Assembly: GCF_011046485.1 (NCBI RefSeq)
Contig: NZ_CP049256.1
Coordinates: 2,728,001 to 2,792,000 of the forward strand
Direction of reading: 5' to 3'
Source: Microbacterium sp. 4R-513
GTDB taxonomy: Bacteria > Actinomycetota > Actinomycetes > Actinomycetales > Microbacteriaceae
Length of the DNA: 64,000 nt
Positions 53,136-62,718 of the stretch are shown one piece after another. The notes beneath the pieces are model-generated. The model ran no database searches, had not been told where the DNA came from, and saw only the letters and a list, made by a program, of their open reading frames with translations. Position 1 is the first letter of the stretch. Each line of letters begins with the position of its first letter. A program made the translations under genes and the position numbers.

Positions 53136-54464
53136 GTGGCAAGTCCCGTCGAGCGATTCCAAGAGCTGCTGCGCATCCCGACCGTCTCGCACGCCGACGA
53201 GTCCAAGACCGACTGGGAGCCTTTCGAGCGCTTCGTCGCGGCGGTCGAGCGCCTCTATCCGCTCACGCACGAGCACCTCGCGCGCGAGACCGTTGCCGGG
53301 CACTCCCTGCTCTACCGCTGGCGGGGCGCCGGCGACGGCGACCCGCTCGTGCTCATGGCGCACATCGACGTCGTCCCGGTCGTCGAGGCCGAGTGGGAGC
53401 ATCCCCCCTTCGACGCCGTGGTCGCGGGGGAGGGGACGGATGCCGCGATCCACGCCCGCGGCGCGATCGACGACAAGGGGGCCCTCGTGGCGATCCTCGA
53501 AGCCGTCGAGTCGTCGATCGCCGATGGAGTCACGCCTGCGCACGACGTCTACCTCGCCTTCGGCCACAACGAGGAGACGGCGGGCGGCGGCGCCCAGGCG
53601 ATCGTCGAGACGCTGCGGGAGAGGGGAGTGCGGCCCGCGCTCGTGCTCGACGAGGGGGGAGCCGTCGTCGACGGCGTCATCCCCGGAGTCGCGGTGCCGA
53701 CGGCCATGGTGGGCGTCGCCGAGCGCGGCGTCATGACGCTCCTTCTGACGGTCCGCGAGCAGGGCGGGCACGCGTCGACGCCTCCGGCAACACCGGCCAC
53801 CGCGCGCCTCGCTCGCGCGATCGACCGGCTGCACCGGCATCCGTTCCCCACCCGGATCGCGCCGCCCGTGCGCGCGATGCTCGAGACCGTCGCCCCGCAT
53901 GCACCGCAGCCCCTGCGCGGCGTGCTCCAGCGCCTGTCGGTGACAGCGCCGCTCGTCGCGGCGGCTCTCTCGCGGATGGGACCCGAGATGAACGCCGTCG
54001 TCCGCACGACGGCGGTCGCGACACAGCTGAGCGGCGCGCCGGGCGAGAACGTGCTGGCGACGACGGCCAAGGCATCCGTCAACATCCGCCTCCTGCACGG
54101 CGACACGGTGCACAGCGCCACGGAGCGGGCACGGCGCATCATCGCCGATGACGAGGTCGAGCTCGAGGTGCGGCACGGATCCGACCCCTCGCCGATCTCG
54201 CCGTGGCGCGGTGACGCGTGGCGGCGACTGGGCGGGGCGATCGTCGCGACGCTCGGGGAAGACGTCGTGCCCACGCCCTATCTGCAGCTCGGCGCGAGCG
54301 ACAGCCGCTGGTTCACGGCGATCTGCCCCCACGTGTACCGCTTCACGCCTTTCCACCTCACGCGGCCGGAGCGCGACGCGCTGCACTCGCACAACGAGCG
54401 CATCCGCGTGGGAGTGTGGCTGCGCGGGATCGAGTTCTACCGCGCGCTCATCGCGTCGCGCTGA
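53136..54464 (+). CDS. M20 family metallopeptidase
   Basis: A 442-residue di-zinc peptidase of the M20/M25/M40 family (carboxypeptidase/dipeptidase-like). LVLMAHIDVVPV holds the first metal ligands, HARGAIDDKGALVAI the second, and GHNEETAGGGAQAI the catalytic glutamate pair. The dimerisation domain follows (EQGGHASTPP, with a conserved histidine) and a closing YLQLGASDSRWF segment. No signal peptide, so it is cytoplasmic. The start is GTG at 53136. The last 17 bases overlap the end of the convergent MetY-like gene. Substrate not identifiable. Confidence 0.9.
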   Translation: MASPVERFQELLRIPTVSHADESKTDWEPFERFVAAVERLYPLTHEHLARETVAGHSLLYRWRGAGDGDPLVLMAHIDVVPVVEAEWEHPPFDAVVAGEGTDAAIHARGAIDDKGALVAILEAVESSIADGVTPAHDVYLAFGHNEETAGGGAQAIVETLRERGVRPALVLDEGGAVVDGVIPGVAVPTAMVGVAERGVMTLLLTVREQGGHASTPPATPATARLARAIDRLHRHPFPTRIAPPVRAMLETVAPHAPQPLRGVLQRLSVTAPLVAAALSRMGPEMNAVVRTTAVATQLSGAPGENVLATTAKASVNIRLLHGDTVHSATERARRIIADDEVELEVRHGSDPSPISPWRGDAWRRLGGAIVATLGEDVVPTPYLQLGASDSRWFTAICPHVYRFTPFHLTRPERDALHSHNERIRVGVWLRGIEFYRALIASR

Positions 54465-55848
54465 GCGCCTGCTCGGCCTCGGCGACGACGTCTGACTCGA
54501 CGACGTCCGACTCGACGTCGGTCACGAGGTCGGTCACGAGGTCGAGCGACCGCGCGAGGTCGGCGACGATGTCGACCGGGTCTTCGAGGCCGATGGAGAG
54601 GCGGATCGTCGTCGCCGTGATCCCCGCCTCGGCGAACTGCGCCTCGCTCAGGTGGCTGTGCGTCATCGAGGCGGGGTGCGCGACGAGGCTCCGGGCATCG
54701 CCGATGTTGGCGACGAGCTTGACCACCTCGAGCGAGTCGACGAACCGCTCGACCTTCGCCCAGTCGGCCTCCGCGTCGCCGTCCCCGACGAGGTCGAACG
54801 CGAAGACGGATGCCGCGCCCTTCGGCGCGTAGCGGAGCGCGAGGTCGTGCCAGGGCGACGACTCGAGGAGCGGGTGGTGCACCTTCGCGACGGCCGGGTG
54901 GTTCGCGAGGAACCGGGCGACCTCGAGCGCCGACGCGCTGTGCCGCGCCATCCGGAGCTCCAGCGTCTCGAGCCCCTGCAGCAGCTGGAAGGCGTTGAAG
55001 GGCGAGATCGACGGACCCAGGTCGTGCACGTACTTCGACTTGACGAGGGCGACGAAGGCGAGGCCCGTCGGGCCGAAGCGGTCCCACAGCACGAGGTCGC
55101 GGACGCGGGCGTACGGCTTCGTGAGCTGCGGCCACCGGTCGGGGTCGGCGCCGAAGTCGAACGTGCCGAGGTCGACGACGATGCCGCCCATCGAGGTGCC
55201 GTGACCGCCGAGGTACTTCGTGGCGGAGTGCACGACGAAGTCGGCGCCGTGCTCGACGGGGCGGATGAGCGCGGGGGTTGCGACGGTGTTGTCGATCACG
55301 AGCGGCACGCCGGCCTCGCGGGCGACATCGGCGACGGCGCGGATGTCGAGCACCTGTGCGAGGGGGTTGGTGATCGACTCCGCGAAGAGCGCGCGCGTCT
55401 CGGGGCGCACCGCCGCACGCCATGCCGCGATGTCGTCCTGGTCGACGAAGGTGACCGCGATGCCCCAGTCGGCGAACGTTTCCTGCAGAAGGTCGACGGT
55501 GCCGCCGTACAGCTGCTTCGCCGCGACGATGTGCTCGCCGCCCTTCGCCAGTGCGAGGAGCGTCACGGCGACCGCTGCCTGTCCCGACGCGACGGCTGCG
55601 GCCGCGATGCCGCCCTCGAGGGCGGCGACCCGCTCCTCGAACACGAGCTGGGTGGGGTTCGCGTTGCGGCTGTAGAGGTTGCCCGACGTGCGGAGTGCGA
55701 AGAGGTCGCGGGCGTCGGCGAGCGTGGCGAACTCGTACGCGTTCGACTGATAGATCGGCGTGACCGCCGTGTTCTGCGCAAGGCCCGGGTCGTACCCGGC
55801 CTGCACCTGGGCCGTGGCGAAGCCCTGGCGGCGGGGTGTGGAGGACAT
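54448..55848 (-). CDS. metY: O-acetylhomoserine sulfhydrylase-like PLP enzyme (MetY family)
   Basis: A 466-residue PLP enzyme of the Cys/Met metabolism family, close to MetY, which makes homocysteine from O-acetylhomoserine and sulfide. FATAQVQAGYDPGLAQNTAV and YSRNANPTQLVFEERVAALE are the start motifs; the PLP lysine is in VVHSATKYLGGHGTSMGG. LEDPVDIVADLARSLD ends the conserved domain. It then adds an acidic tail whose codons contain two tandem duplications (15 bp twice, 12 bp twice), which looks like recent repeat growth. The gene converges on the M20 gene with a 17-bp overlap. Cystathionine synthase-like roles are the alternative. Confidence 0.88.
   Translation of the reverse strand: MSSTPRRQGFATAQVQAGYDPGLAQNTAVTPIYQSNAYEFATLADARDLFALRTSGNLYSRNANPTQLVFEERVAALEGGIAAAAVASGQAAVAVTLLALAKGGEHIVAAKQLYGGTVDLLQETFADWGIAVTFVDQDDIAAWRAAVRPETRALFAESITNPLAQVLDIRAVADVAREAGVPLVIDNTVATPALIRPVEHGADFVVHSATKYLGGHGTSMGGIVVDLGTFDFGADPDRWPQLTKPYARVRDLVLWDRFGPTGLAFVALVKSKYVHDLGPSISPFNAFQLLQGLETLELRMARHSASALEVARFLANHPAVAKVHHPLLESSPWHDLALRYAPKGAASVFAFDLVGDGDAEADWAKVERFVDSLEVVKLVANIGDARSLVAHPASMTHSHLSEAQFAEAGITATTIRLSIGLEDPVDIVADLARSLDLVTDLVTDVESDVVESDVVAEAEQALSATR
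54487..54540. repeat. Two adjacent in-frame tandem duplications in the MetY-like tail
   Basis: GACGTCTGACTCGAC / GACGTCCGACTCGAC (54487-54516, 15 bp twice, one mismatch) abuts GTCGGTCACGAG twice (54517-54540). The repeats stay in frame, encoding VESDV and DLVT doublets in the last 30 residues of the enzyme. Confidence 0.8.
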
Positions 55849-55939
55849 CCGTCAATTGTCGCGATCCGCGCTGTTCCGCCGCCGGGTGTTGCGAACTGTT
55901 GCGACGCGGGAATCCCGCAGGCCGTGTGAGGATGCCCGT

Positions 55940-56782
55940 ATGCCTGTCTCTCCGCTCATCTCGGTCGAAGAACTGCACCGGCGTCTGGAGGCCGGTGACG
56001 GCATCCGTCTCCTCGACGTCCGCTACGGCCTCGACGCGCCGGACGGACGTGCCCCGCACTCCGCCGGTCATCTTCCGGGCGCCGTCTACGTCGACATGGA
56101 CACCGAGCTCGCGACGCACGGCGAGCCGTCGGAGGGGCGGCACCCTCTCCCGTCGCGCGAGACGCTCCAGGAGGCGGCGCGCCGCTGGGGCCTGAGCGAG
56201 GGCGATTCCGTCGTCGTCTACGACGACTACCGGTCGGTCGCGGCCGCGCGGGCGTGGTGGCTGCTCCGGCGCGCGGGCGTGGAGGACGTGCGTGTGCTCG
56301 ACGGTGGTCTCTCGGCCTGGACGACGTCCGGGCTGCCGCTCGAGACGGGGGAGGTGTCGCCCCCGCGCGGGTCGATCGTGCTACGCGATCCCGCAGGCGG
56401 CGTGACGATCGACGACGCGGCAGCGTGGCCGGAGCGCGGACTCCTCCTGGACGCGCGGGCGCCGGAGCGCTATCGCGGAGAGGTCGAGCCGTACGACCCG
56501 ATTCCGGGACACATCCCCGGCGCCCGCAACCTGCCGGCCGACGCCCTCCTCGACGGCGACGCGTTCGCCCCGCCCGCCGCGATCCGCGAGGCCTTCGCAG
56601 GCGTCGGGGCGACGGGTGCCGATCCCGTCGCCGCGTACTGCGGCTCGGGGCTCACGGCGGCGCACACCGCCCTGGCCGGCGAAGTCGCGGGGATCGAGGT
56701 CGCGGTGTACCCCGGCTCGTGGAGCCAGTGGTCGAACACGCCGGGCCGACCCGTCGCGACGGGAGCTGAGCCGGGCGCCTGA
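55940..56782 (+). CDS. sseA: Two-domain rhodanese sulfurtransferase
   Basis: A 280-residue sulfurtransferase of the thiosulfate/3-mercaptopyruvate type. The N-terminal inactive rhodanese domain has IRLLDVRYGLDAPDG and DSVVVYDDYRSVAAARAWWL; the C-terminal domain has DARAPERYRGEVEPYDPIPG and the catalytic loop AYCGSGLTAAHT, with cysteine 234 forming the persulfide. CGSGxT is the mercaptopyruvate-type loop more than the CRxGx[R/T] thiosulfate loop, so that donor is somewhat more likely. It transfers sulfur to cyanide or thiols in the cytoplasm. It diverges from the MetY-like gene across 91 bp, so both handle sulfur. Confidence 0.9.
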   Translation: MPVSPLISVEELHRRLEAGDGIRLLDVRYGLDAPDGRAPHSAGHLPGAVYVDMDTELATHGEPSEGRHPLPSRETLQEAARRWGLSEGDSVVVYDDYRSVAAARAWWLLRRAGVEDVRVLDGGLSAWTTSGLPLETGEVSPPRGSIVLRDPAGGVTIDDAAAWPERGLLLDARAPERYRGEVEPYDPIPGHIPGARNLPADALLDGDAFAPPAAIREAFAGVGATGADPVAAYCGSGLTAAHTALAGEVAGIEVAVYPGSWSQWSNTPGRPVATGAEPGA

Positions 56783-56791
56783 CCCACCGAC

Positions 56792-57733
56792 CTACGGGAC
56801 GAGGACGATCTTCCCGTCCACGCCGGACTCCACGGCCTCGTGAGCCTTGGGCGCGTCCGCGAGGGCGAAGGTCGGGCCGAGCTCGATCGAGAACGCGCCG
56901 GCGGCGAGCAGCGCGAGCGCCACCGGGATCGCCTCGAAGCGCCAGGCGAGCTGCTGCGCGGTGAGCGGCTCGGGGCTGCCGCCCGAGAAGGCGCGGATGC
57001 CCAGACCCGCGGCATCCCGTCCCCGCACGAGGGTCGCGATGCGGTGCTTGTCGGCGAGCAGCTCGAGCGAGGCGGAGAGGGCCTCGTCCGTGCCGGCGGC
57101 GTCGATGATGACTGTCACGCCGCCGGGAGCGAGGCCGCGCACGCGCTCGACGAGGCCGTCGCCGTACGCGACGGGCGTCGCCCCGAGCTCGCGGACGCGA
57201 TCGAACCGCCGCTCCGAGGAGGTCGCGAGGACGGTCGCGCCCCACAGCGCCGCGAACTGGATGGCGGCCTGGCCGACGGCTCCCGATCCTCCGTGCACGA
57301 GGAGCGTGTCGCCCGGGCCGACGCCGAGCGAGCGCAGCGTCTGGTAGGCCGTCCCGACGGGGATGCCCAGCGCAGCGGCCTCCGCCGCGGAGACCTGCGG
57401 GGGACGGACGTGGGCCTTGTCGGCGGGCACGACGAGGTCGGTCGAATAGCCGCCCTGCACCCCGAAGACCGCGACCGCATCGCCGGCGCGGAAGCCGTCG
57501 ACGCCGGCTCCGACCGCGGTCACGACGCCCGCGAGGTCGCCGCCGACGCGCCGCGGCTCCGTGATCTCGCCGCTCGGTCGCTTGCCGGACCGGAACTTCG
57601 CATCGATCGGGTTGACGCCCGCCGCCTCGACCCGGACGGCGATCTCGCCTTCGCCGGGGACGGGATCGGGGACCTCCGTCAGTGTCAGGACCTCGGGTCC
57701 GCCGAACTCGGTGTAGACGATCGCGTGAGCCAT
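56792..57733 (-). CDS. NADP-dependent quinone oxidoreductase-like MDR enzyme
   Basis: A 313-residue medium-chain dehydrogenase/reductase without the structural zinc site. AIVYTEFGGPEVLTLTEVPD and AAGVNPIDAKFRSG are the quinone-reductase signature, LLVHGGSGAVGQAAIQFAAL is the NADP site, and no CxxC zinc lobe is present. It would reduce quinones or activated alkenes. The gene converges on the rhodanese gene with a 9-base gap and lies downstream of hrpA on the same strand, about 48 bases after it. Substrate not identifiable. Confidence 0.9.
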   Translation of the reverse strand: MAHAIVYTEFGGPEVLTLTEVPDPVPGEGEIAVRVEAAGVNPIDAKFRSGKRPSGEITEPRRVGGDLAGVVTAVGAGVDGFRAGDAVAVFGVQGGYSTDLVVPADKAHVRPPQVSAAEAAALGIPVGTAYQTLRSLGVGPGDTLLVHGGSGAVGQAAIQFAALWGATVLATSSERRFDRVRELGATPVAYGDGLVERVRGLAPGGVTVIIDAAGTDEALSASLELLADKHRIATLVRGRDAAGLGIRAFSGGSPEPLTAQQLAWRFEAIPVALALLAAGAFSIELGPTFALADAPKAHEAVESGVDGKIVLVP

Positions 57734-57781
57734 GTGAGGGCCAACCTCCTGAGATCGGGACGGTATTCCGGATCTTGCCGG

Positions 57782-60700
57782 TCAGCCTTCGCGGAGAGCC
57801 TTCTGGATGCGCTGCAGCGAGACGGGCTCGGCGGTGCCGAGCGACTGGGCGAAGAGGCTCACGCGGTACTCCTCGAGCAGCCAGCGCGCGTGCAAGAGCG
57901 CTGCGGGGGCGTCGGCCGAGGGCGGGATGCCGCCGCCGGCCTCGGCATAGGCCCCCGCCGCCCTCTCGTACTCGGTCAGCCGCTGCCGGTCGCGGCCGGG
58001 GTTGTCGGAGAGGGTCCGGACCCGGTCGAGCGCCCCACGGAGATATCGCGGCAGATGGGCGAGACGCGCCATGCCCGTCCGTGAGACGAAGCCCGGGAAG
58101 ACGAGCCCCGCGACCTGCGACTTGACGTCGTTGAGCGCGGCGAGGAGCGTCAGCGAGTTCTGGTCGCGCACGGCCCGCTCGACGTCGCGCGCCGCGGTCA
58201 GGATGCGGGCGACGAGCGACACGGTCTGGAAGAGATCGTCCACGACGGCACCCGAGACGGCGTCGCGGACGCCGTCGAACGCGGTCCGCGTGCGCACGAC
58301 GCCGGAGGGCGCGGTGCGTGCGATGACGGCATCCGCCACCGCAACGCGGGCGTCTTCGATGAGCGCCTTCGCGGACGGATAGGGGGATGCCGCGAGTGCG
58401 AGCTTCTCGGCGGACGTGAGGTGGTCGAGCACGTACGCCGAGGGCGATGCGACGGCGAGCAGCACGAGACGGCGCACGCCGGCTCGCGTGGCGCGTTCGG
58501 CCGCTTCGGGCGTCGCCTCGATCCGCAGGGCGACCGTCGCGCCCTCGTCGACGATGGCGGGGTAGCCGCGGACGACGCCCCCGGCGACCCGCGTGTCGAC
58601 GACCTCGGGGAGATCGCCGAAGGTCCACTCGGTGAGGCCGGACTGCTCGGCGAACGACGCACGACCGGGCCCTTCCCCGGTCGCTGAGCCAGCCGAGCGA
58701 GGCGCGACGCTCGAGCCCATGAGATCGGCCGGCCCGGATCGTCTCGTCTCGTCGGTGCGCGGCCCGGTCGATGACCGCGGGCCGCTGAGGGAGCGGCTGA
58801 CCGCCGTGCGGGCGCGGCCGGCGAGGCGGTCCTGCAGGGCGGGAAGGTCGCGGTCCGAGCCGACCGTGCGGCCGCGTTCGTCGACCGCCCGGAACGACAC
58901 GAGCAGGTGCCCGGGCACCCGCTCCAGATCGAAGTCGCCCGACGTCACGGGCTGGTTCGCGATGCGCTGGATGCGCGTGGCGAGGGCATCGCGGAGGGTC
59001 GCCGGCGGCAGGCCGTTGTGCGATTCCGGGCCCTGGCCGTCCAGCTCCTCTGCGAACTTCGCCGCCCAGTCGGCCGCGGGGACGACGTGGCGCCGGATCG
59101 CCTTGGGAAGCGACCGGATGAGCCCCGCGATGAGCTCGTCGCGCATCCCGGGCACCTGCCAGTCGAAGCCGTCGGCGCGCAGCTGGGCGAGGAGGGCGAG
59201 CGGTACGACGGCGGTCACGCCGTCGTCGGGTGCACCGGGCTCGAACCGGTAGGCGAGCGACAGCACCTGGTCGTCCTGGCGCCATCGGGCCGGGAAGTCG
59301 CGCTCGTCGCTGCGCTGCACCTCACCGGCGAGATCGGCCTCGGTCATGTCGAGAAGCTTCGGCGTGCGGTTCGAGGCATCCCGCCACCACGTCTCGAACG
59401 ACCGCACGTCGAAGACATCGCGCGGAAGGCGGGCGTCGTAGAACGCGAAGACGGCCTCGTCGCCGGCGAGGATGTCGCGGCGGCGCTCGCGCTCCTCGAT
59501 CTTCTCGAGACGCCGGCGCAGCTCGAGGTTGCGCCGCTCGAACGCCGTCAGGCGCTTGTCGAGGGCCGAGGCATCCCATTCGCCCTCGACCAGCGCGTGT
59601 CGCAGGAACAGCTCGCGCGCGAGCGGCCGGTCGAAGCGTGCGAGCTGGGCGCGTCGCCGAGGCACGATCTCGACCCCGAAGAGCGTCACCTTCTCGTAGA
59701 CGGATGCCGCGCCCGCGGCCTTCGACCAGTGCGGTTCGCTCAGGGAGCGCTTGGCGAGGTCGCCCGCGAGCGGCTCGGCCCACGCTGGATCGATCGATGC
59801 GACCGTCCGGGCGAACAGCCGGGAGGTCTCGACGAGCTCGGCCGCCATGACGGCGTTCGGCGACTTCTTGCGCAGGCCCGAGCCGGGGAAGATCGCGAAC
59901 CGGGCGCCCCGCGCGCCGAGGTACTCCGCAGCGGGGGCGCGGCCCTTCGGTGCCGACCGCCCCGCCTTCGCGTCGGGGCTCCGGCCGCGCTCGTCGAGGA
60001 TGCCGAGGTGCGAGAGCAGGCCCGACAGGACGGCCTTGTGGATCGCATCGGGATCGGCCGTGCCCGTCGCGTCCTGCGCCGCATCCCGTCGCTCGCCGGC
60101 GCGCTCGCGGCCCTCGGCTCGTAGAAGCGAGCTCAGCTGACGGTGGACGTCGAACCACTCCCGCACGCGCACGTAGTTCAGGTGCTCCGCCCGGCAGAGC
60201 CGGCGGAAGGCGCTCGACCCGAGCGCGGCCTGCTGCTCCTGCAGGTGGTTCCAGAGGTTGAGCAGCGTCAGGAAGTCGCTCGTCGGATCCGTGAAGCGCG
60301 CATGCAGGCGGTCGGCCTCCTCGCGGCGCTCCTCGGGGCGCTCCCGGACGTCCTGGATCGACATGCCCGCGACGATCGCCATGAGGTCGCGGAGCACGCC
60401 GCTGCCGCGGGCCTCGAGCAGCATGCGCGCGAACCGGGGGTCGATCGGGAGCCGCGCGATCTCGCGTCCGAGGTCCGTCAGTCTCGGGCCGCGATCGTCG
60501 TCTCCGCGTCTCGCTCCGCCGCGCTCGCCGGAGGATCGATCCTGCACGGCGCCGAGCTCGATGAGGAGGTCGAAGGCGGCCTTGACGCCGCGGGAGTCCG
60601 GGGGAGTGAGGAACGGGAACGACGAGATGTCGCCGAAGCCGAGCGACAGCATCTGCAGGATGACGGACGCGAGGCTGGTGCGCAGGATCTCGGGTTCGGT

Positions 60701-61822
60701 GAACTCGTCGCGGCGCTCGAAGTCCTCCTCCGAGTAGAGGCGGATCGCGACGCCGGGCGCCGTGCGGCCCGCGCGCCCGGAGCGCTGCTGGGCCGACGCC
60801 TGCGAGATCGCCTCGATCGGAAGCCGCTGGATCTTGCTGCGGTTGCTGTACCGCGAGATGCGCGCCGTGCCGGTGTCGACGACGTACCGGATGCCCGGCA
60901 CCGTCAGGCTCGTCTCGGCGACGTTCGTCGCGAGAATGACCCTGCGGCGCACGCCCGCGACGGCGGATCGCTCGAAGACGCGGTGCTGCTCGGCCGCGCT
61001 GAGCCGCCCGTAGAGCGGCAGGACCTCCGTCGGCGCGGCATCCTTCGCGTACATGCCGCGCACGGCATCCATCGCGTCGCGGATCTCGGCCTCGCCGGGG
61101 AGGAACACCAGCACATCGCCCGCCGGCTCGCGATCGAGCTCGCGGAGCGCGGCGGTGATGCCGTCGACGTCGTCGGTCTGCCCTTCGACGGATTCCGACT
61201 CCGACGCCCGGTACCGGATCTCGACGGGATAGGTGCGGCCCGAGACCTCGACGATCGGGGCCGGCTCGACCTCGGTCCCCGGCTTCGCAGAGGGGCCGAA
61301 GTGCTTCGCGAAGCTCTCAGGGTCGATCGTGGCCGAGGTGATGATGACCTTGAGATCGGGCCGCTTCGGCAGGATGCGCTTGAGGTACCCGAGCAGGAAG
61401 TCGACGTTGAGCGACCGCTCGTGCGCCTCGTCGACGATGATCGTGTCGTAGCGGCGCAGCAGCCGGTCGCGGTGGATCTCGTTCAGCAGGATGCCGTCGG
61501 TCAGGAGCGCGATGCTCGTATCTGCCGACACCTTGTCGGTGAACCGCACCTTGTAGCCGACCGTCGTGCCGAGCGGCACCTGCAGCTCTTCGGCGATGCG
61601 CTCCGCGATCGACCGCGCAGCGATGCGGCGGGGCTGCGTGTGCGCGATCTTCGTGCGACCGAGCTCCAGGCAGATCTTGGGAAGCTGCGTCGTCTTGCCC
61701 GAACCGGTCGCCCCGGCGACGATGACCACCTGGTGGTCCCGGATGGCGCGCGCGATCTCCTCCCGGGCGGCGCTGACGGGCAGCTCCGGCGGAAAGGCGA
61801 TCACGGGCTGTGGCGCGGGCAT
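57782..61822 (-). CDS. hrpA: ATP-dependent RNA helicase HrpA
   Basis: A 1346-residue DEAH-box helicase. VIVAGATGSGKTTQLPKICL is motif I, then TQPRRIAARSIAERIA (Ia), VDEAHERSL (DEAH, motif II), IITSATID (III), LPLYGRLS and VILATNVAETSLTVPGI (V), and QRSGRAGRTAPGVAIRLY (VI). The usual helicase-associated and OB-fold regions follow, and a long C-terminal extension of DUF3418 type completes the normal HrpA length of about 1300. It remodels RNA, probably mRNA or ribosomal complexes, in the cytoplasm. ATG 61822 follows GGAAGG closely; an in-frame start at 61864 would enter the MerR promoter. It is monocistronic or joined with the reductase gene. Confidence 0.93.
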   Translation of the reverse strand: MPAPQPVIAFPPELPVSAAREEIARAIRDHQVVIVAGATGSGKTTQLPKICLELGRTKIAHTQPRRIAARSIAERIAEELQVPLGTTVGYKVRFTDKVSADTSIALLTDGILLNEIHRDRLLRRYDTIIVDEAHERSLNVDFLLGYLKRILPKRPDLKVIITSATIDPESFAKHFGPSAKPGTEVEPAPIVEVSGRTYPVEIRYRASESESVEGQTDDVDGITAALRELDREPAGDVLVFLPGEAEIRDAMDAVRGMYAKDAAPTEVLPLYGRLSAAEQHRVFERSAVAGVRRRVILATNVAETSLTVPGIRYVVDTGTARISRYSNRSKIQRLPIEAISQASAQQRSGRAGRTAPGVAIRLYSEEDFERRDEFTEPEILRTSLASVILQMLSLGFGDISSFPFLTPPDSRGVKAAFDLLIELGAVQDRSSGERGGARRGDDDRGPRLTDLGREIARLPIDPRFARMLLEARGSGVLRDLMAIVAGMSIQDVRERPEERREEADRLHARFTDPTSDFLTLLNLWNHLQEQQAALGSSAFRRLCRAEHLNYVRVREWFDVHRQLSSLLRAEGRERAGERRDAAQDATGTADPDAIHKAVLSGLLSHLGILDERGRSPDAKAGRSAPKGRAPAAEYLGARGARFAIFPGSGLRKKSPNAVMAAELVETSRLFARTVASIDPAWAEPLAGDLAKRSLSEPHWSKAAGAASVYEKVTLFGVEIVPRRRAQLARFDRPLARELFLRHALVEGEWDASALDKRLTAFERRNLELRRRLEKIEERERRRDILAGDEAVFAFYDARLPRDVFDVRSFETWWRDASNRTPKLLDMTEADLAGEVQRSDERDFPARWRQDDQVLSLAYRFEPGAPDDGVTAVVPLALLAQLRADGFDWQVPGMRDELIAGLIRSLPKAIRRHVVPAADWAAKFAEELDGQGPESHNGLPPATLRDALATRIQRIANQPVTSGDFDLERVPGHLLVSFRAVDERGRTVGSDRDLPALQDRLAGRARTAVSRSLSGPRSSTGPRTDETRRSGPADLMGSSVAPRSAGSATGEGPGRASFAEQSGLTEWTFGDLPEVVDTRVAGGVVRGYPAIVDEGATVALRIEATPEAAERATRAGVRRLVLLAVASPSAYVLDHLTSAEKLALAASPYPSAKALIEDARVAVADAVIARTAPSGVVRTRTAFDGVRDAVSGAVVDDLFQTVSLVARILTAARDVERAVRDQNSLTLLAALNDVKSQVAGLVFPGFVSRTGMARLAHLPRYLRGALDRVRTLSDNPGRDRQRLTEYERAAGAYAEAGGGIPPSADAPAALLHARWLLEEYRVSLFAQSLGTAEPVSLQRIQKALREG

Positions 61823-61853
61823 AGCCTTCCATCGTAGAACGCGTGAGCATCGC

Positions 61854-61884
61854 TTGACCCTCACACGGTGTCAGGCGGCACGGT
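61854..61884 (+). promoter_or_regulatory. MerR-type promoter with long spacer and central dyad
   Basis: TTGACC (61854-61859), a 19-base spacer, and CACGGT (61879-61884) match the long-spacer promoters that MerR proteins twist open. The spacer holds CTCACACGGTGTCAG (61860-61874), a dyad with one mismatched pair. It lies 9 bases before the MerR start. The -10 is weak, as expected for an activated promoter. Confidence 0.5.
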
Positions 61885-61893
61885 CGGAGGACC

Positions 61894-62718
61894 ATGTACA
61901 CCATCGGAGAGTTCGCCTCATTCGGGCGCGTGAGCGTGCGGATGCTGCGGCACTACGACGCGATCGGGCTTCTGAAGCCCGCCCGCGTCGACCCGTACTC
62001 GGGTTATCGGTACTACGAACCGGAGCAGTTCGCGGCGCTCGGCCGCATCGTCGGACTCCGCGACCTCGGGATCGGCCTCGAGCAGATCCGCGGGGTCGTG
62101 GACGGGTCCACGGATGCCGCCGCCCATCGCGCCCTGCTGCACCGGCGTCGCGCCGAGCTCGAGGCGCAGATCGCGGCGGATCGAGCCCGGATCTCCCGGC
62201 TCGACGAACGACTCCACCACCTGGAAGGAGGCGCGGTCATGTCGACCGACGTCGAACTGAAGTCCATCCCGTCCGTCACCGTCTTCGAGGGTCGCGCCGA
62301 TGCGCCCGGCTTCGGCCCGGAGAACGCGTCGCCGGTCGTCGGCCCCCTGTTCGATCGAGTCGCGGGGGCACTCGAGGCCGCGGGCATCCCCCTGCGGGAT
62401 CCGGCGTACGCGCTCTACGAGGCGGTCGACGACGAAGACGGGCCCATCGTCGTGCGGGCGGGCTTCCCGGCCGACCCCGGCGATGTCGACCCCGAGGGCC
62501 TGGAGCGTGTCGAGCTCCCGCCCGTGGAGCTCGCGGCGAGCCTCGTGCACCACGGTGTGATGGCGCGCATCGGGGATTCGTGGATGCACCTCATGCGCTG
62601 GATCGAAGAGTCGGGCTACAGCCCGTCCGGCATCGGGCGAGAGGTCTATCTCGTGTCGGGGATGCTGCCCGAGGAGGAGTGGGTCACCGAGCTGCAGCAG
62701 CCGGTCACGAAGCTCTGA
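61894..62718 (+). CDS. MerR family regulator with GyrI-like effector domain
   Basis: A 274-residue transcription factor. MYTIGEFASFGRVSVRMLRH is the MerR helix-turn-helix, then YDAIGLLKPARVDPYSGYRY and YYEPEQFAALGRIVGLRDLG finish the DNA-binding domain; a coiled coil spans about 85-110. The C-terminal half (about 120-274) is GyrI-like, as in BmrR: ELKSIPSVTVFEGRADAPGF, a VGPLFDRVAGALEAAGIPLR region and VHHGVMARIGDSWMHLMRWI. Such domains bind bulky drugs or lipids and switch on efflux genes. No transporter is adjacent, so targets may be elsewhere. GGAGG lies 3 bases before ATG 61894. Confidence 0.9.
   Translation: MYTIGEFASFGRVSVRMLRHYDAIGLLKPARVDPYSGYRYYEPEQFAALGRIVGLRDLGIGLEQIRGVVDGSTDAAAHRALLHRRRAELEAQIAADRARISRLDERLHHLEGGAVMSTDVELKSIPSVTVFEGRADAPGFGPENASPVVGPLFDRVAGALEAAGIPLRDPAYALYEAVDDEDGPIVVRAGFPADPGDVDPEGLERVELPPVELAASLVHHGVMARIGDSWMHLMRWIEESGYSPSGIGREVYLVSGMLPEEEWVTELQQPVTKL

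Noticed and set aside
52944..53142. An N-terminal extension of the Gfo/Idh protein made of 16-residue repeats
   Set aside because: It is only the translation of the 48-bp tandem array; the Rossmann fold starts normally after the ATG at 52944.
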